From Symsagittifera roscoffensis (Eukaryota > Xenacoelomorpha > Acoela > Convolutidae): DNA of 64,000 bases. Location: the NCBI RefSeq assembly GCF_963678635.1, contig NC_087068.1, positions 11,166,027-11,230,026 on the forward strand, written 5' to 3'. The position numbers and the translations under genes were made by a program. A model generated the notes under the pieces. The model saw only the letters and a program-made list of their open reading frames with translations, made no database searches and was not told where the DNA came from. Positions 10,038 to 18,943 of the stretch are shown here, in pieces. How positions within the stretch are numbered: position 1 is the first letter of the stretch; the number at the start of each line of letters is the position of its first letter.

Positions 10038-13000
10038 ATGGCAGACCGATTCTGGAACTACGTGCCCGCGGCCCTGAGGAAGCCCACTCTTGATGAGCTA
10101 TACAGGCGCCTGAGGGACTTGGACTATACCCAAATAGACGAGAGAATGGCGGTGATGCTGAATGCCATCCTCCAGTTGGAGGACCAGGGTGAGTGCAGGG
10201 AGTCTGCAACGGAGGCTGTCTTGATGATCGGCTACACCACCGAGGGAATATCGAACCAAGAACAGACCAGATGGTTGTCTTGGAATGTGGATGGAGGAGT
10301 AAGGGGTTTTGACTTGGCAAGGAATCCTGGCCTGAATAACAATACCGAATATGGCGCAGGGGAATTCCCACTACCGACTAGGCCAACAGTAAGGTCCACC
10401 AGCCAGAGCTCGAGTAGGGTGCCATCGATGTCACGAATGCAACAGACGACCGAGGCATATCCGGATCTAGGCGTTCTAAAGAAAGAGCTCGAGAAGACGC
10501 AGAAGGAAAGGAATAAGGCGAACCTCGATCGGGATCAGGCAAATCTGGATCGGGAGAAGGTTCAGCTGGAAAGGGACCAGGCGGTCAATGAGCGAGACCA
10601 GGCTCTGAGGTTGCTTGAGATACAAAAAGCTGAGCATCAACAGGAGTTAAGGGTGCGGGAGAACGTCGCGAATCGTCATCAATTGAAGTCGGAGTTGGAA
10701 AGGATAGAACAGCGACAACGCGAGCTTGACGCACAGAAGGGAGCCAGGTCAAACGAACGAGTGGTGACCAGCTCGAGGCCAGAGTCGCGCATGGAGGTGG
10801 ATGAAGCTCCCAGGGCTAGAGGACGGTTCAACCTTGACCGCGAGGCCAGAGAACACATGAGTGAAGGGTTGGAGGTCTGGATACCGAATGACGTGACGCC
10901 TTCCCTGCGCAACCTAGAGACACAACCTGTACGTCCCCTGATGGATGTGGTGTTACCAGGATATACCCCAACCTCGACCTCGAGTGGCAGTCAGGTGAGC
11001 GGCGCCTCATCGCGCCTGAAGGAGCTAGGCGAGAAATTGCAGCAGGAGAGTCGTGAAAGATCGACAAGGCCAGAGCTTCCCCCAACTTGGAGGGAACAGC
11101 CGGTCAGGAATGTCGTGATCGCAAGCTATAAGAAGAATACAGAAGGGAACTACCACAGGCACAATCGGCTGGACTGGAGTGCGGAACAGGGAGCCAGGAG
11201 GGACTGCTTCCATGACGCAGCCTGGGTGGAGTATATAGCGCCACCTCGTGTGCCAGAGGGTGCAGTTCACCTAATTATAGGGGATAGCCTGGTGCGGGTG
11301 TTGACCCAGATACGGTCACATTGGCAGACAGGAGTCTTGAGTTTCGCTGGAGCTGCCACGCCACAGATGTTGGCAACCCTGGACATGCTAGGGATGACCA
11401 AAGTTTACACAGTGACCCTGATGGTTGGGACCAACGACGTGTCAAGGGGAGAAGCGAGGAAAGTAACGAGGTTGTGCGACAAGATGAGCTGCCTTCTTGA
11501 GGAACTGAGGATCCAGATGGACCCCATCCTGCTGACGGTATGCACGGTCCCCTACAACATGATGTTTGATCAGCACGCCCTAGAGATGAACCAGAAGGTG
11601 CGGAGCCTGAACAAGGTGATCCGAGACATACACCGAAAGAGTGTGCTTTCTCTCAGGCTGTTGGACATAGCAGAACGTATGGAGAAAAAGGGATTCCCTG
11701 AAGACACCTCAAAAGATGGAATCCATTTCGATAGGCCAAGGGGAGCGGAGTGGCTGAACGACGTCTTCCAGGAACACATAAACACGCTAGAGGCGGACCT
11801 GCTGGAGACAGCCCAATTCACTTTAGGACCACCTCCCAACCCACCATTCCTTGCCTCGAGGGCCTTGGCTGGTCGTTTGGGAGCGAGAGTTGATACTAGA
11901 GACAGTTCAAGGAGCAATCAGACCCGATTGCAGAGTGCCACGCCAATGGAGTCGGAGGAGGTAGAGTCATCAACACCTCCGGGCTCGGCGATGTCCTCTG
12001 TGGTGGTGGCAGATGGCAGGAGAGAAAAGAAGTCTATGGAGACTGCCCGCTTGAGATATCCTGAGAAGGTGAAGGAACTGGATTTAGAGAGTTTGGAATG
12101 CAGACGAGAGTTGGCGGAAACCCTGGGGATCGAACGAGTGTCGCACGAGGATTTGAATAGACATCATTGCGTAGACTGGTTGAAAGCTCACGAGGCGCAC
12201 TTCTCGAGAGCGAAGCTAATGGAGACCACAGACCTGACTGGAATTCCCACAAAAACGATCATGGGACCCATTAACTACAGGCCTCTCAAGCTGTTGGGGA
12301 GTCCTGGACTTATAATAGAACCTCCCAAGCACCGAACTGGCATCGCCAGGATCAGGTTGGCAACCCCGGCGCAGTTAAAGGTGGTAGACAAGCTACTCAA
12401 TCCGGGGGGAATGGAATTGCCTGATGCCGCTTACGAAGGTCCGAAGTTGGCAGAAGATCCCAGGTACGGGAAGCCCTGTGGTGGCACCCAACTGGCCAAA
12501 ACTCTGGCAGTTTATGATAGAGCAGATCCAGCTGCTGCAAGAGTAGTCATTGTGGCGGGATCGGACTTCGAAGGAACGTCTCCCAAGTTGTTCTGGCCGG
12601 AGACTCTGGTATACTCCTTGCCAGGAGCCGAATTGAACCAGATGTTGACTCTAGTGGCGGCAATAAAGTCGGAGATGCCCTGTGAACCTGAGCTGCTATT
12701 GTTTGCAGGAATGAATGATCACCTGCACGCGATGGGACTTCTTGAGCGACTGAAGGGCAAGGAGATTCCGACATCAAGGAAGATATGGGAGGCTATTCAG
12801 GCGTTATTTGCGGCGATGAATGAGGTACAAGAGATTGTAGCCTCGAGATTTGGGTCTAAGACGAAGGTGGTGTTTACCACATCCCCAGGATACGCAAATA
12901 TGCCACCCGCCCTACAATTCGTGTACGCGGTCTTGATCCTGATAGCAGAAGGGAGTGAATGGCGGATTCTGATGGCAGCCCCCAATCGAGAGCTGGAGCC

Positions 13001-16000
13001 ATCGAACTTGAGGCTTTACAAATCAGAATTGCCGGCGGCATGGGCTGACATATCTCATGCACTGAGGGGTTTTTACGGACTGGCCGACGTCCTGATTGTA
13101 TTGGATGAGGTACTCTTGCTAGAGATATCGAACTTTGCTAGACAACTCAAGTTCAGCCCAGTCATCGGGGACGACCACCCGGCGATAAACCAGTTGACGG
13201 CCAGCCTGTGGTTCCGGAGTATGGATGTGAAAGTCGCAAATTCCACCAGCAGGTCTAGATGTCCCAGCAACGAGAGAAGAAATGTGGTCGAGACGGAGAA
13301 ACAGTTAGAATCGATGAAATATCGCTTGACTCAAGAGAATGGCTGGTGGCCATTCCTGACACCAAGGCTGGAGAACGTCACGAATAAAACGAGGGAGGAA
13401 GCACCACTCCTCCTGAAACAAATCTGGAGTTTTCTAGAGAAGCAACTGGAGCTAGCTGAAACGAGAGACATGACGGTGGCTAGATTTGTCTCGGCCGCCA
13501 ATGAAGTGACGATTGGAGGATTTTGGAGAGAGCACGCCAACGGCGAATTGAAGACTAGGAGAGATTACGAGATTCTCAAGTTCTTGAGTCCTTGCTGGGA
13601 GAAAGAATTCTTGGCAGGAGTATTCGGCACCACGGCGACTATCTTCGGAGCCTTCGTACAGGAGATACTGGGCATGTCCATCAGCCTGCTCTTGGCCCTG
13701 TATTTGGTTTACCCCAGATACTTGTTCAACATGGGCCCAGCATACATGTTTAGTCGAGGAGTGGAGACACTTCGAGTTGATGGGTATCTGGCACTAGTAC
13801 TCTTGACCCATGGGGAATTGGTGTCGTTTCATCGGTTAATGGAATATGGAGAACCTCTGTCTATGGGGAGAGTCCACACGAGCATTGAAACCAGCTCCTA
13901 CAAGTGTGCCGCAGGGTTGAAGACACTGCTGGTGCAATACCTCATGATGCAGAATCGATACATGACGGGTGAAGATGAGAACCCAACCTCGAGAGAAGAA
14001 TGGGAGAAGGCGAACAGAGGGATGCCTCTGTTGACGGACCTGTGTCTGGCAATGAGGTCGGACCCAATGGGGATAATCCGGGGTCTAGAGGAGGTGGTGA
14101 CCTGCATCTATGGTCCAGCAGTGACGTACGCGTTTCCAGATCCCCTGGTGATAACGTATCGTCACTCGGTGACGCACTTGAGTCTCATCAGCGTACTGGA
14201 TGGTACAGCGCTGAATTGGTGTCAGCAGGAGGTGCTCAGGGCGCGTATGAGCAACACGGTACTCTTCGGAAAAGTGAAAGATGCCGAGATGATGGTGTGC
14301 AACTTCAGGGGACAAATGCAATGTAGAATGGGAGGCAAGCGAGAGGGCCCCATTGAAATGTATCCAAAGTTTTGGAACCTAAACCCATTGACGGCCGACG
14401 GACGAGAAGTCTTGAGAATCCCCGCCTGGAAGGAGTGCTTTGCACTAGTCAAGAGGGAGCTGGAGGCCATAATGGAGAAAGAAATCCTACCAGCCACCAT
14501 GCCTGAGTTCCCGACAGTCAGGAGGATGACCTTGGGAATGAATAGTCCCTTGGTGGTTCCCTCCATAATGGCGAAGATGATGACGGAGGAAACGCAGAGG
14601 CATTTCACGGATGGCTGGGATCCCCTGTTCATCGGCTACACGGCGGCGGTCTACTTCCACACCAGCGAGATGAAGGTAAATTCGTGGACGACGCAAGCGA
14701 AAAAGAGTAGAGGTTCGCAGCCCCCTGGATATGAAGTGCGGAAAGTCTTGAGGACTCTTGAGAAGGAAGGACTTGAGAATATGCTACCCATATGGGATGA
14801 TGGCAGGATGATCGTGATGGAGGGGCACGTCGCATTGGTGGACGAAATGAAATTTGCCACGAGAAAATACAAGGCACCCTATGGCTTGGAACAAGTAGAA
14901 GTGACACAGGAGGGAACAGAACTAGATGCAGCAGGTCAACTGCATGTAGCCCTGACGGAATATAAAAAGCTGGATCCTACGACACCGTCACCACTGTCTG
15001 TAGACACGCCTGGAGACAAGAGGAGTGGACCCGTTGAGGATCGATTCAAAAGAATTCTCGAGAGAAGAAGAAATGAATCAGAGGAAGAGAGTATGGATGA
15101 AACTCTCAGTGAAGCTGGAGAAGACATGGAGGTGGGGAATACGCCTGAACCAGGGCCATCAGGGGAGGAACTCACCACTCAAGAGCTGTTGAAAGACTTG
15201 AGCGAAGAGAATTGGGCAGATACTGCCACCCCACCTCTGAACCCGTCCCCGCGGAAGAACCTAGAGTTGCCATTGGCAGGTGAGACCTTCAATATGGGGA
15301 TGTTACTCTTGAGCTCGGAGGAAAGGGAGAAGAACACGTTCGAAGGGAACAGGGACTTATTCTTGGGATCTCTCGAGGATGACGCTTGGCAGGAGTTCCT
15401 GGAGGAATTCAATCGAGAAGTGGGCAGCGAGACGACGTTGGACAAGTTCAAGAAGGAACTGTGGGACGCAGTAGTGAGATTCGGGGAACCGCTCCTGATA
15501 GGAACGGGCCTGGATGAGAAAGCAAGAAAAGAGCTGCTGAACAAGCTAGTGGAGCTGAGGAACGCACGATCGAAGACTAGAAAAGAGAAATGTGAGGACA
15601 GCTCTACTCTGAAACAAAAAACTGTGGATAAAATGGTTGATGATATAAAAAGGGATAAGGTTGGGACTAGTAATATGATTAAAAGTGTTAATATCCTTAA
15701 GGCTCGAGCAGGGGGGAGGCAAGAGTTGGAAGGAGTGGATGGAGAGGTCGAATCAATGATGATAGCCACAACACCCTCGAGCAGAGATGTGAAGACTCGC
15801 AAGAGGAAGAGAGAAGTGGAAGGATGGGGTAGTCCTTCAGTGGATGCTGTTTCGGAAGGAAACTTGAGAGAGACGGCGCCCATCGTTTTGGCTCGATGCA
15901 AGACGGCGGCATACAAGAACAGCTCGGAGCTCAGGAAACCACTTGAAGTAGAAAAGGAAATAGAGGTTTCCGCCAGTTCGACGTCAGAAGAAGACTTCAG

Positions 16001-18899
16001 GCCTCAGAAGGTAAACGTGAAGAGAGGTTCAACGAACGGACAGGTAGGGGAAGTGGAGATCGGCAAAGAATGGATCTCGAAGGCACATCAGGACATGGGC
16101 AAGCAAGTGACGAGTGATCCATTGGAGAGGAACAAGACGAGGAACACTTCCCGGACGTGGTGGGTGGCCCTCGAAACATTGAAGGAAATGGAGGACTGCT
16201 TGAAGAAGTTGGACAGTGGAATAGCTCGCAAGCGACGCAATTGGGCCACCCAGCAAAAAACCGAGGTTAATAAGATAGAGATGGCAAGTCATCAGAAGAG
16301 GTCCTGGCAGAGTTTGTTGAAGGATCATTTTGAAGAGGCGATGAGGACATCCTCATCAGCACCGCCACTGATGGCGAACCCCTTCGTTAGAACTGCGGGA
16401 CAATTAATGTTCACCTGGAGTCTGGTGGGAATAGAGTTGGAGACATTGACCTCGTATGACAGGCTGAAGTTGGGAAGCAAGAAGCTAGAGGTGTATCAGG
16501 CACTGATGCAACACGTGGCCAGGGACAATTCAGGCTTGAGCCTGGCTAGAAGAAAAGATGCCACATGTTTCTTGAGATGGATAATGTCAATGATGTCTGA
16601 TAGCACCATCCTGGCATGCCACCAGAGAGCAAGTGGAAGTAAAACCATGGAGAAAAGAGTCTCAACGATCATCTTGAACGTATATCAGAGTACAGGAATA
16701 GAGAAAGAAGATGGTTCCAGACTATCCTTAGAGAACCATCGAAAGCTGGACGAGGTACGGAGGTTCTCTAATAAGAAGTTCGAGGAAGAACATGATGTTC
16801 ACCGTAACCTGGCCTCGTCAGAACAGTACTCGAGACTCAGTGAGAAGGGGGAATACCAATATGTGTCTGGAGTGATGGGAATAGCCTACAATCCCTTCTT
16901 AGCCTCGGAAGCTGGAGGAGCCCACAGAAACCATGAGGTAGCGGAGCTACTGAAGTTTTGGACAGAAAGAATAATGGAGATAGACGCGGTGGAGAAAGAG
17001 GGGCCGAGCCTGGGCCTGATTCTTGAGAAAACACCAGAGGTGATAAGCATACCGCGCTCAAACAAGAGAGTTGAAGTGAACGTGGGCGGTGGAAATGGCT
17101 TGTTAACTACGAACTTGGGAGTGATATGGAAGCTACTAAGACCCCATGCGAGTCTAATCGAGGAAACCACCGAGCGAGTGAGGTTAGCACCAACGGAAGA
17201 TGAAGATCTGGCGAAGTTGAGTGTGCTACATAAGCTAATCACGCCCCAGATGCAAGAGCCAAGCGAAAGGACGAGCGACCCCGGGTCAGCAAAGAAATTG
17301 GAGCCGGGTAGCTGTCTGGATTCGACGTGTGGAAACGGAGAGCACATCTGCGATGGACGGTCATGCGTCAGAATACTGTCGTTTCAAAAAGAAGACCTGG
17401 TCACTTGGTTCGAAGACATCACAGAAAGGGAGAAAAATGAAGTGCAAATAACAGCGGAATGTTACGCGAGAACCACGGTGAATATAGCGACAGCTCTCGG
17501 ATTCTTCTCGAGAATGTGTGGTCTGCAGGCACTGGAGAGACTGGAATCTGAACATCATTTAGTGACGGCGTTGAGCGTAGAATCATGGCCCGGGGTGTTG
17601 CAGGTGACTCAAAAACACATCCGGAGCTGGAAGGTTGGTCTTGAGGCGGAAATGGGATTTCCCATGAGCGAAGCTTATGGCTTGCCATTGAACGCGAAAT
17701 CGCTGATAGGGTCAATGATGGCCAACTTGTGCGGAAGTCACTACCCGCTACACATGGCGATGGTGGAAGTGTCCAGCCAGAGAATACTGGTGGACAAGGC
17801 CTTCTCAGTGCCCAAGTGCGTGAGGTTGGCTCGGATGTCGCATCACTCGCACAAGTTGTTGAGAAAAATCAAAGGGACAGTACCAAAAGAATTGAGAGAT
17901 GACTTAAGCGAAATCTGGGGAGAAGATCTTCTGAAGTTGGAAAGAGAAAACACAAGCGATCACGAGAGACAAAACGTGATCGGGAAACCTGTGGGAAGTA
18001 CTCCGAACCTGGAAGACAACGACACGATGCACGAGAAAATGATGGAGCTTGAGCCTCTCTTGGAAGCCTCAGGGGAGCGTAATCTCAGGAGCATTGAGAT
18101 CTCTCATGGGGAATGCCCATGCCACTGTTTGGCACAAACGGTGTGGTATCCAGATCACAAGAACCTTTGCCTGGTGTGGGATGTGGAAGAGATTCGGTCA
18201 ATCGGACTACCGGATCACCGGCAGAAGGTGACGCTCTTAGTAGTGAGTACGATGTTAGCTCTGAGATGGATAGAAGAGAATATAACGAAGTATCGGGAGG
18301 CGACGACGCCAACGGCTGAGTCAATATACGCGATAGACTACAGCAGGAGACTCGAGTTGTTTGAGACTGCGTGCAAAGTATTCGCCATACCCACGGAAAT
18401 CGGGCACGTATGGAGTCGCTTGAGGTACTTTCCATGGTTTCGGGCGACACTGACGTCTTGGTTGTACATGACAACGAAAGATCACATGAGAAAACATCAA
18501 AAAGAGTATCGACAGTTCCAGGCCGAGATTGGGCCGGAAGCTTTCAAGAGACCCCTGCTAACCCATCGTAATGCGATCACGACAGGATGGAAAAGAGTGG
18601 GTAAGATGTCTAGAGACAATACCAAAGCGAGGGAGTCGATACTAGAGGAAGACCTGGCGAAGAACGTGAGCTTGAGCCTGCACAACTCCTTTTGCTTGAA
18701 CCGAGAAGCTAGGGTGAAGGCACTACCCAACCAAGCAAAGAGGTTGCAGGAGAAGAGAGAATGGATGCGATCCTATGAACAGCTGAAGGCTTGGGAGGAG
18801 ATAGTGATTAGTTCCGATGATGAAGAGGAACGGTTGAGACAGTTTGCCGCATCCAGCACTTCAGGATGCAGTACCTCCAAGGCGAAGAGTACGAGATGA
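10038..18899 (+). CDS. giant second ORF, copy 1 (2953 aa, tandem SGNH-like domains)
   Basis: This uninterrupted ORF sits in the env position of the element. I do not recognise the protein as a whole. There is no N-terminal signal peptide, so it is not an ordinary envelope. A charged coiled coil spans residues about 145-245, rich in ERDQA/LDRDQ repeats. An SGNH-hydrolase-like domain covers about 405-600 (S417, G464, N466, D560, H563). A second, degenerate one covers about 835-1045. A hydrophobic stretch lies near 1191-1230, an acidic low-complexity segment near 1640-1730, a basic KTRKRKR cluster at 1919-1925, and an IVISSDDEEE motif at 2922-2931. The middle and C-terminal 1500 residues match no family I know, but are shared with copy 2 and, at low similarity, with copy 3. 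The start is the first ATG after the acceptor and is matched by the copy 2 start. Function is unknown; hydrolase activity is inferred. Confidence 0.93.
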   Translation: MADRFWNYVPAALRKPTLDELYRRLRDLDYTQIDERMAVMLNAILQLEDQGECRESATEAVLMIGYTTEGISNQEQTRWLSWNVDGGVRGFDLARNPGLNNNTEYGAGEFPLPTRPTVRSTSQSSSRVPSMSRMQQTTEAYPDLGVLKKELEKTQKERNKANLDRDQANLDREKVQLERDQAVNERDQALRLLEIQKAEHQQELRVRENVANRHQLKSELERIEQRQRELDAQKGARSNERVVTSSRPESRMEVDEAPRARGRFNLDREAREHMSEGLEVWIPNDVTPSLRNLETQPVRPLMDVVLPGYTPTSTSSGSQVSGASSRLKELGEKLQQESRERSTRPELPPTWREQPVRNVVIASYKKNTEGNYHRHNRLDWSAEQGARRDCFHDAAWVEYIAPPRVPEGAVHLIIGDSLVRVLTQIRSHWQTGVLSFAGAATPQMLATLDMLGMTKVYTVTLMVGTNDVSRGEARKVTRLCDKMSCLLEELRIQMDPILLTVCTVPYNMMFDQHALEMNQKVRSLNKVIRDIHRKSVLSLRLLDIAERMEKKGFPEDTSKDGIHFDRPRGAEWLNDVFQEHINTLEADLLETAQFTLGPPPNPPFLASRALAGRLGARVDTRDSSRSNQTRLQSATPMESEEVESSTPPGSAMSSVVVADGRREKKSMETARLRYPEKVKELDLESLECRRELAETLGIERVSHEDLNRHHCVDWLKAHEAHFSRAKLMETTDLTGIPTKTIMGPINYRPLKLLGSPGLIIEPPKHRTGIARIRLATPAQLKVVDKLLNPGGMELPDAAYEGPKLAEDPRYGKPCGGTQLAKTLAVYDRADPAAARVVIVAGSDFEGTSPKLFWPETLVYSLPGAELNQMLTLVAAIKSEMPCEPELLLFAGMNDHLHAMGLLERLKGKEIPTSRKIWEAIQALFAAMNEVQEIVASRFGSKTKVVFTTSPGYANMPPALQFVYAVLILIAEGSEWRILMAAPNRELEPSNLRLYKSELPAAWADISHALRGFYGLADVLIVLDEVLLLEISNFARQLKFSPVIGDDHPAINQLTASLWFRSMDVKVANSTSRSRCPSNERRNVVETEKQLESMKYRLTQENGWWPFLTPRLENVTNKTREEAPLLLKQIWSFLEKQLELAETRDMTVARFVSAANEVTIGGFWREHANGELKTRRDYEILKFLSPCWEKEFLAGVFGTTATIFGAFVQEILGMSISLLLALYLVYPRYLFNMGPAYMFSRGVETLRVDGYLALVLLTHGELVSFHRLMEYGEPLSMGRVHTSIETSSYKCAAGLKTLLVQYLMMQNRYMTGEDENPTSREEWEKANRGMPLLTDLCLAMRSDPMGIIRGLEEVVTCIYGPAVTYAFPDPLVITYRHSVTHLSLISVLDGTALNWCQQEVLRARMSNTVLFGKVKDAEMMVCNFRGQMQCRMGGKREGPIEMYPKFWNLNPLTADGREVLRIPAWKECFALVKRELEAIMEKEILPATMPEFPTVRRMTLGMNSPLVVPSIMAKMMTEETQRHFTDGWDPLFIGYTAAVYFHTSEMKVNSWTTQAKKSRGSQPPGYEVRKVLRTLEKEGLENMLPIWDDGRMIVMEGHVALVDEMKFATRKYKAPYGLEQVEVTQEGTELDAAGQLHVALTEYKKLDPTTPSPLSVDTPGDKRSGPVEDRFKRILERRRNESEEESMDETLSEAGEDMEVGNTPEPGPSGEELTTQELLKDLSEENWADTATPPLNPSPRKNLELPLAGETFNMGMLLLSSEEREKNTFEGNRDLFLGSLEDDAWQEFLEEFNREVGSETTLDKFKKELWDAVVRFGEPLLIGTGLDEKARKELLNKLVELRNARSKTRKEKCEDSSTLKQKTVDKMVDDIKRDKVGTSNMIKSVNILKARAGGRQELEGVDGEVESMMIATTPSSRDVKTRKRKREVEGWGSPSVDAVSEGNLRETAPIVLARCKTAAYKNSSELRKPLEVEKEIEVSASSTSEEDFRPQKVNVKRGSTNGQVGEVEIGKEWISKAHQDMGKQVTSDPLERNKTRNTSRTWWVALETLKEMEDCLKKLDSGIARKRRNWATQQKTEVNKIEMASHQKRSWQSLLKDHFEEAMRTSSSAPPLMANPFVRTAGQLMFTWSLVGIELETLTSYDRLKLGSKKLEVYQALMQHVARDNSGLSLARRKDATCFLRWIMSMMSDSTILACHQRASGSKTMEKRVSTIILNVYQSTGIEKEDGSRLSLENHRKLDEVRRFSNKKFEEEHDVHRNLASSEQYSRLSEKGEYQYVSGVMGIAYNPFLASEAGGAHRNHEVAELLKFWTERIMEIDAVEKEGPSLGLILEKTPEVISIPRSNKRVEVNVGGGNGLLTTNLGVIWKLLRPHASLIEETTERVRLAPTEDEDLAKLSVLHKLITPQMQEPSERTSDPGSAKKLEPGSCLDSTCGNGEHICDGRSCVRILSFQKEDLVTWFEDITEREKNEVQITAECYARTTVNIATALGFFSRMCGLQALERLESEHHLVTALSVESWPGVLQVTQKHIRSWKVGLEAEMGFPMSEAYGLPLNAKSLIGSMMANLCGSHYPLHMAMVEVSSQRILVDKAFSVPKCVRLARMSHHSHKLLRKIKGTVPKELRDDLSEIWGEDLLKLERENTSDHERQNVIGKPVGSTPNLEDNDTMHEKMMELEPLLEASGERNLRSIEISHGECPCHCLAQTVWYPDHKNLCLVWDVEEIRSIGLPDHRQKVTLLVVSTMLALRWIEENITKYREATTPTAESIYAIDYSRRLELFETACKVFAIPTEIGHVWSRLRYFPWFRATLTSWLYMTTKDHMRKHQKEYRQFQAEIGPEAFKRPLLTHRNAITTGWKRVGKMSRDNTKARESILEEDLAKNVSLSLHNSFCLNREARVKALPNQAKRLQEKREWMRSYEQLKAWEEIVISSDDEEERLRQFAASSTSGCSTSKAKSTR
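11250..11838 (+). other. SGNH/GDSL hydrolase-like domain 1 in the second ORF
   Basis: Residues about 405-600 carry the SGNH blocks in order. LIIGDSLVR holds the nucleophile Ser417 (block I). A conserved glycine follows in SFAGAATPQML (block II). VGTNDVSRG holds Gly464 and Asn466 (block III), and KDGIHFDRPRGAEWL holds Asp560 and His563 (block V). Enzymes of this fold are esterases, lipases or acetylhydrolases. In copy 2 the Ser codon has become Asn, whereas GTND and DGIH remain. Some CR1-like LINEs are known to carry esterase domains; I know of no SGNH domain in a gypsy-type element. Confidence 0.75.
12540..13110 (+). other. second, degenerate SGNH-like domain in the second ORF
   Basis: Residues about 835-1025 repeat the layout of domain 1. 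VIVAGSDFEGTSP has S842 next to the glycine, where family members have GDS. LPGAELNQML could be block II, and LLLFAGMNDHLHAMGLL (G891, N893) is a clear block III. A DISH tetrapeptide (D1004, H1007) occurs where block V is expected, but copy 2 reads DVRQ at this place. The order GSD rather than GDS suggests a non-catalytic or rewired copy. The GSDF and GMNDH motifs are unchanged in copy 2 despite many silent changes around them. Confidence 0.5.
18798..18830 (+). other. SUMO-interaction-type motif near the C-terminus
   Basis: Residues 2921-2931 read EIVISSDDEEE, a hydrophobic core (I-V-I) followed by serines and acidic residues. This is the usual form of a SUMO-interacting motif. Copy 2 keeps it as AIVISSDDEEE at about 40,017-40,052. 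Copy 3 stops just before this point. With the basic cluster at 1919-1925 it suggests a nuclear protein that could contact SUMO-modified partners. This is motif-level inference. Confidence 0.45.
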
Positions 18900-18927
18900 A
18901 TGGGCAAATCGGATGGATCTTGAGTCT

Positions 18928-18943
18928 TGAGAGGGAAGGGGGG
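18928..18943 (+). other. candidate polypurine tract of copy 1
   Basis: GAGAGGGAAGGGGGG lies 28 nt after the stop of the second ORF and is followed by CTTGAGCGTGG. A purine-rich tract here is what is expected just upstream of a 3' LTR. Copy 2 has a weaker equivalent, AGGTAAAAAGGGA, near 40,148-40,160. No LTR pair was confirmed. Confidence 0.45.

Noticed and set aside
10038-18899. Second ORF as a retroviral-type envelope gene
   Set aside because: There is no signal peptide, no clear C-terminal membrane anchor and no furin-type layout; only one moderately hydrophobic stretch near residues 1191-1230. The motifs point to SGNH folds and nuclear-type signals instead.
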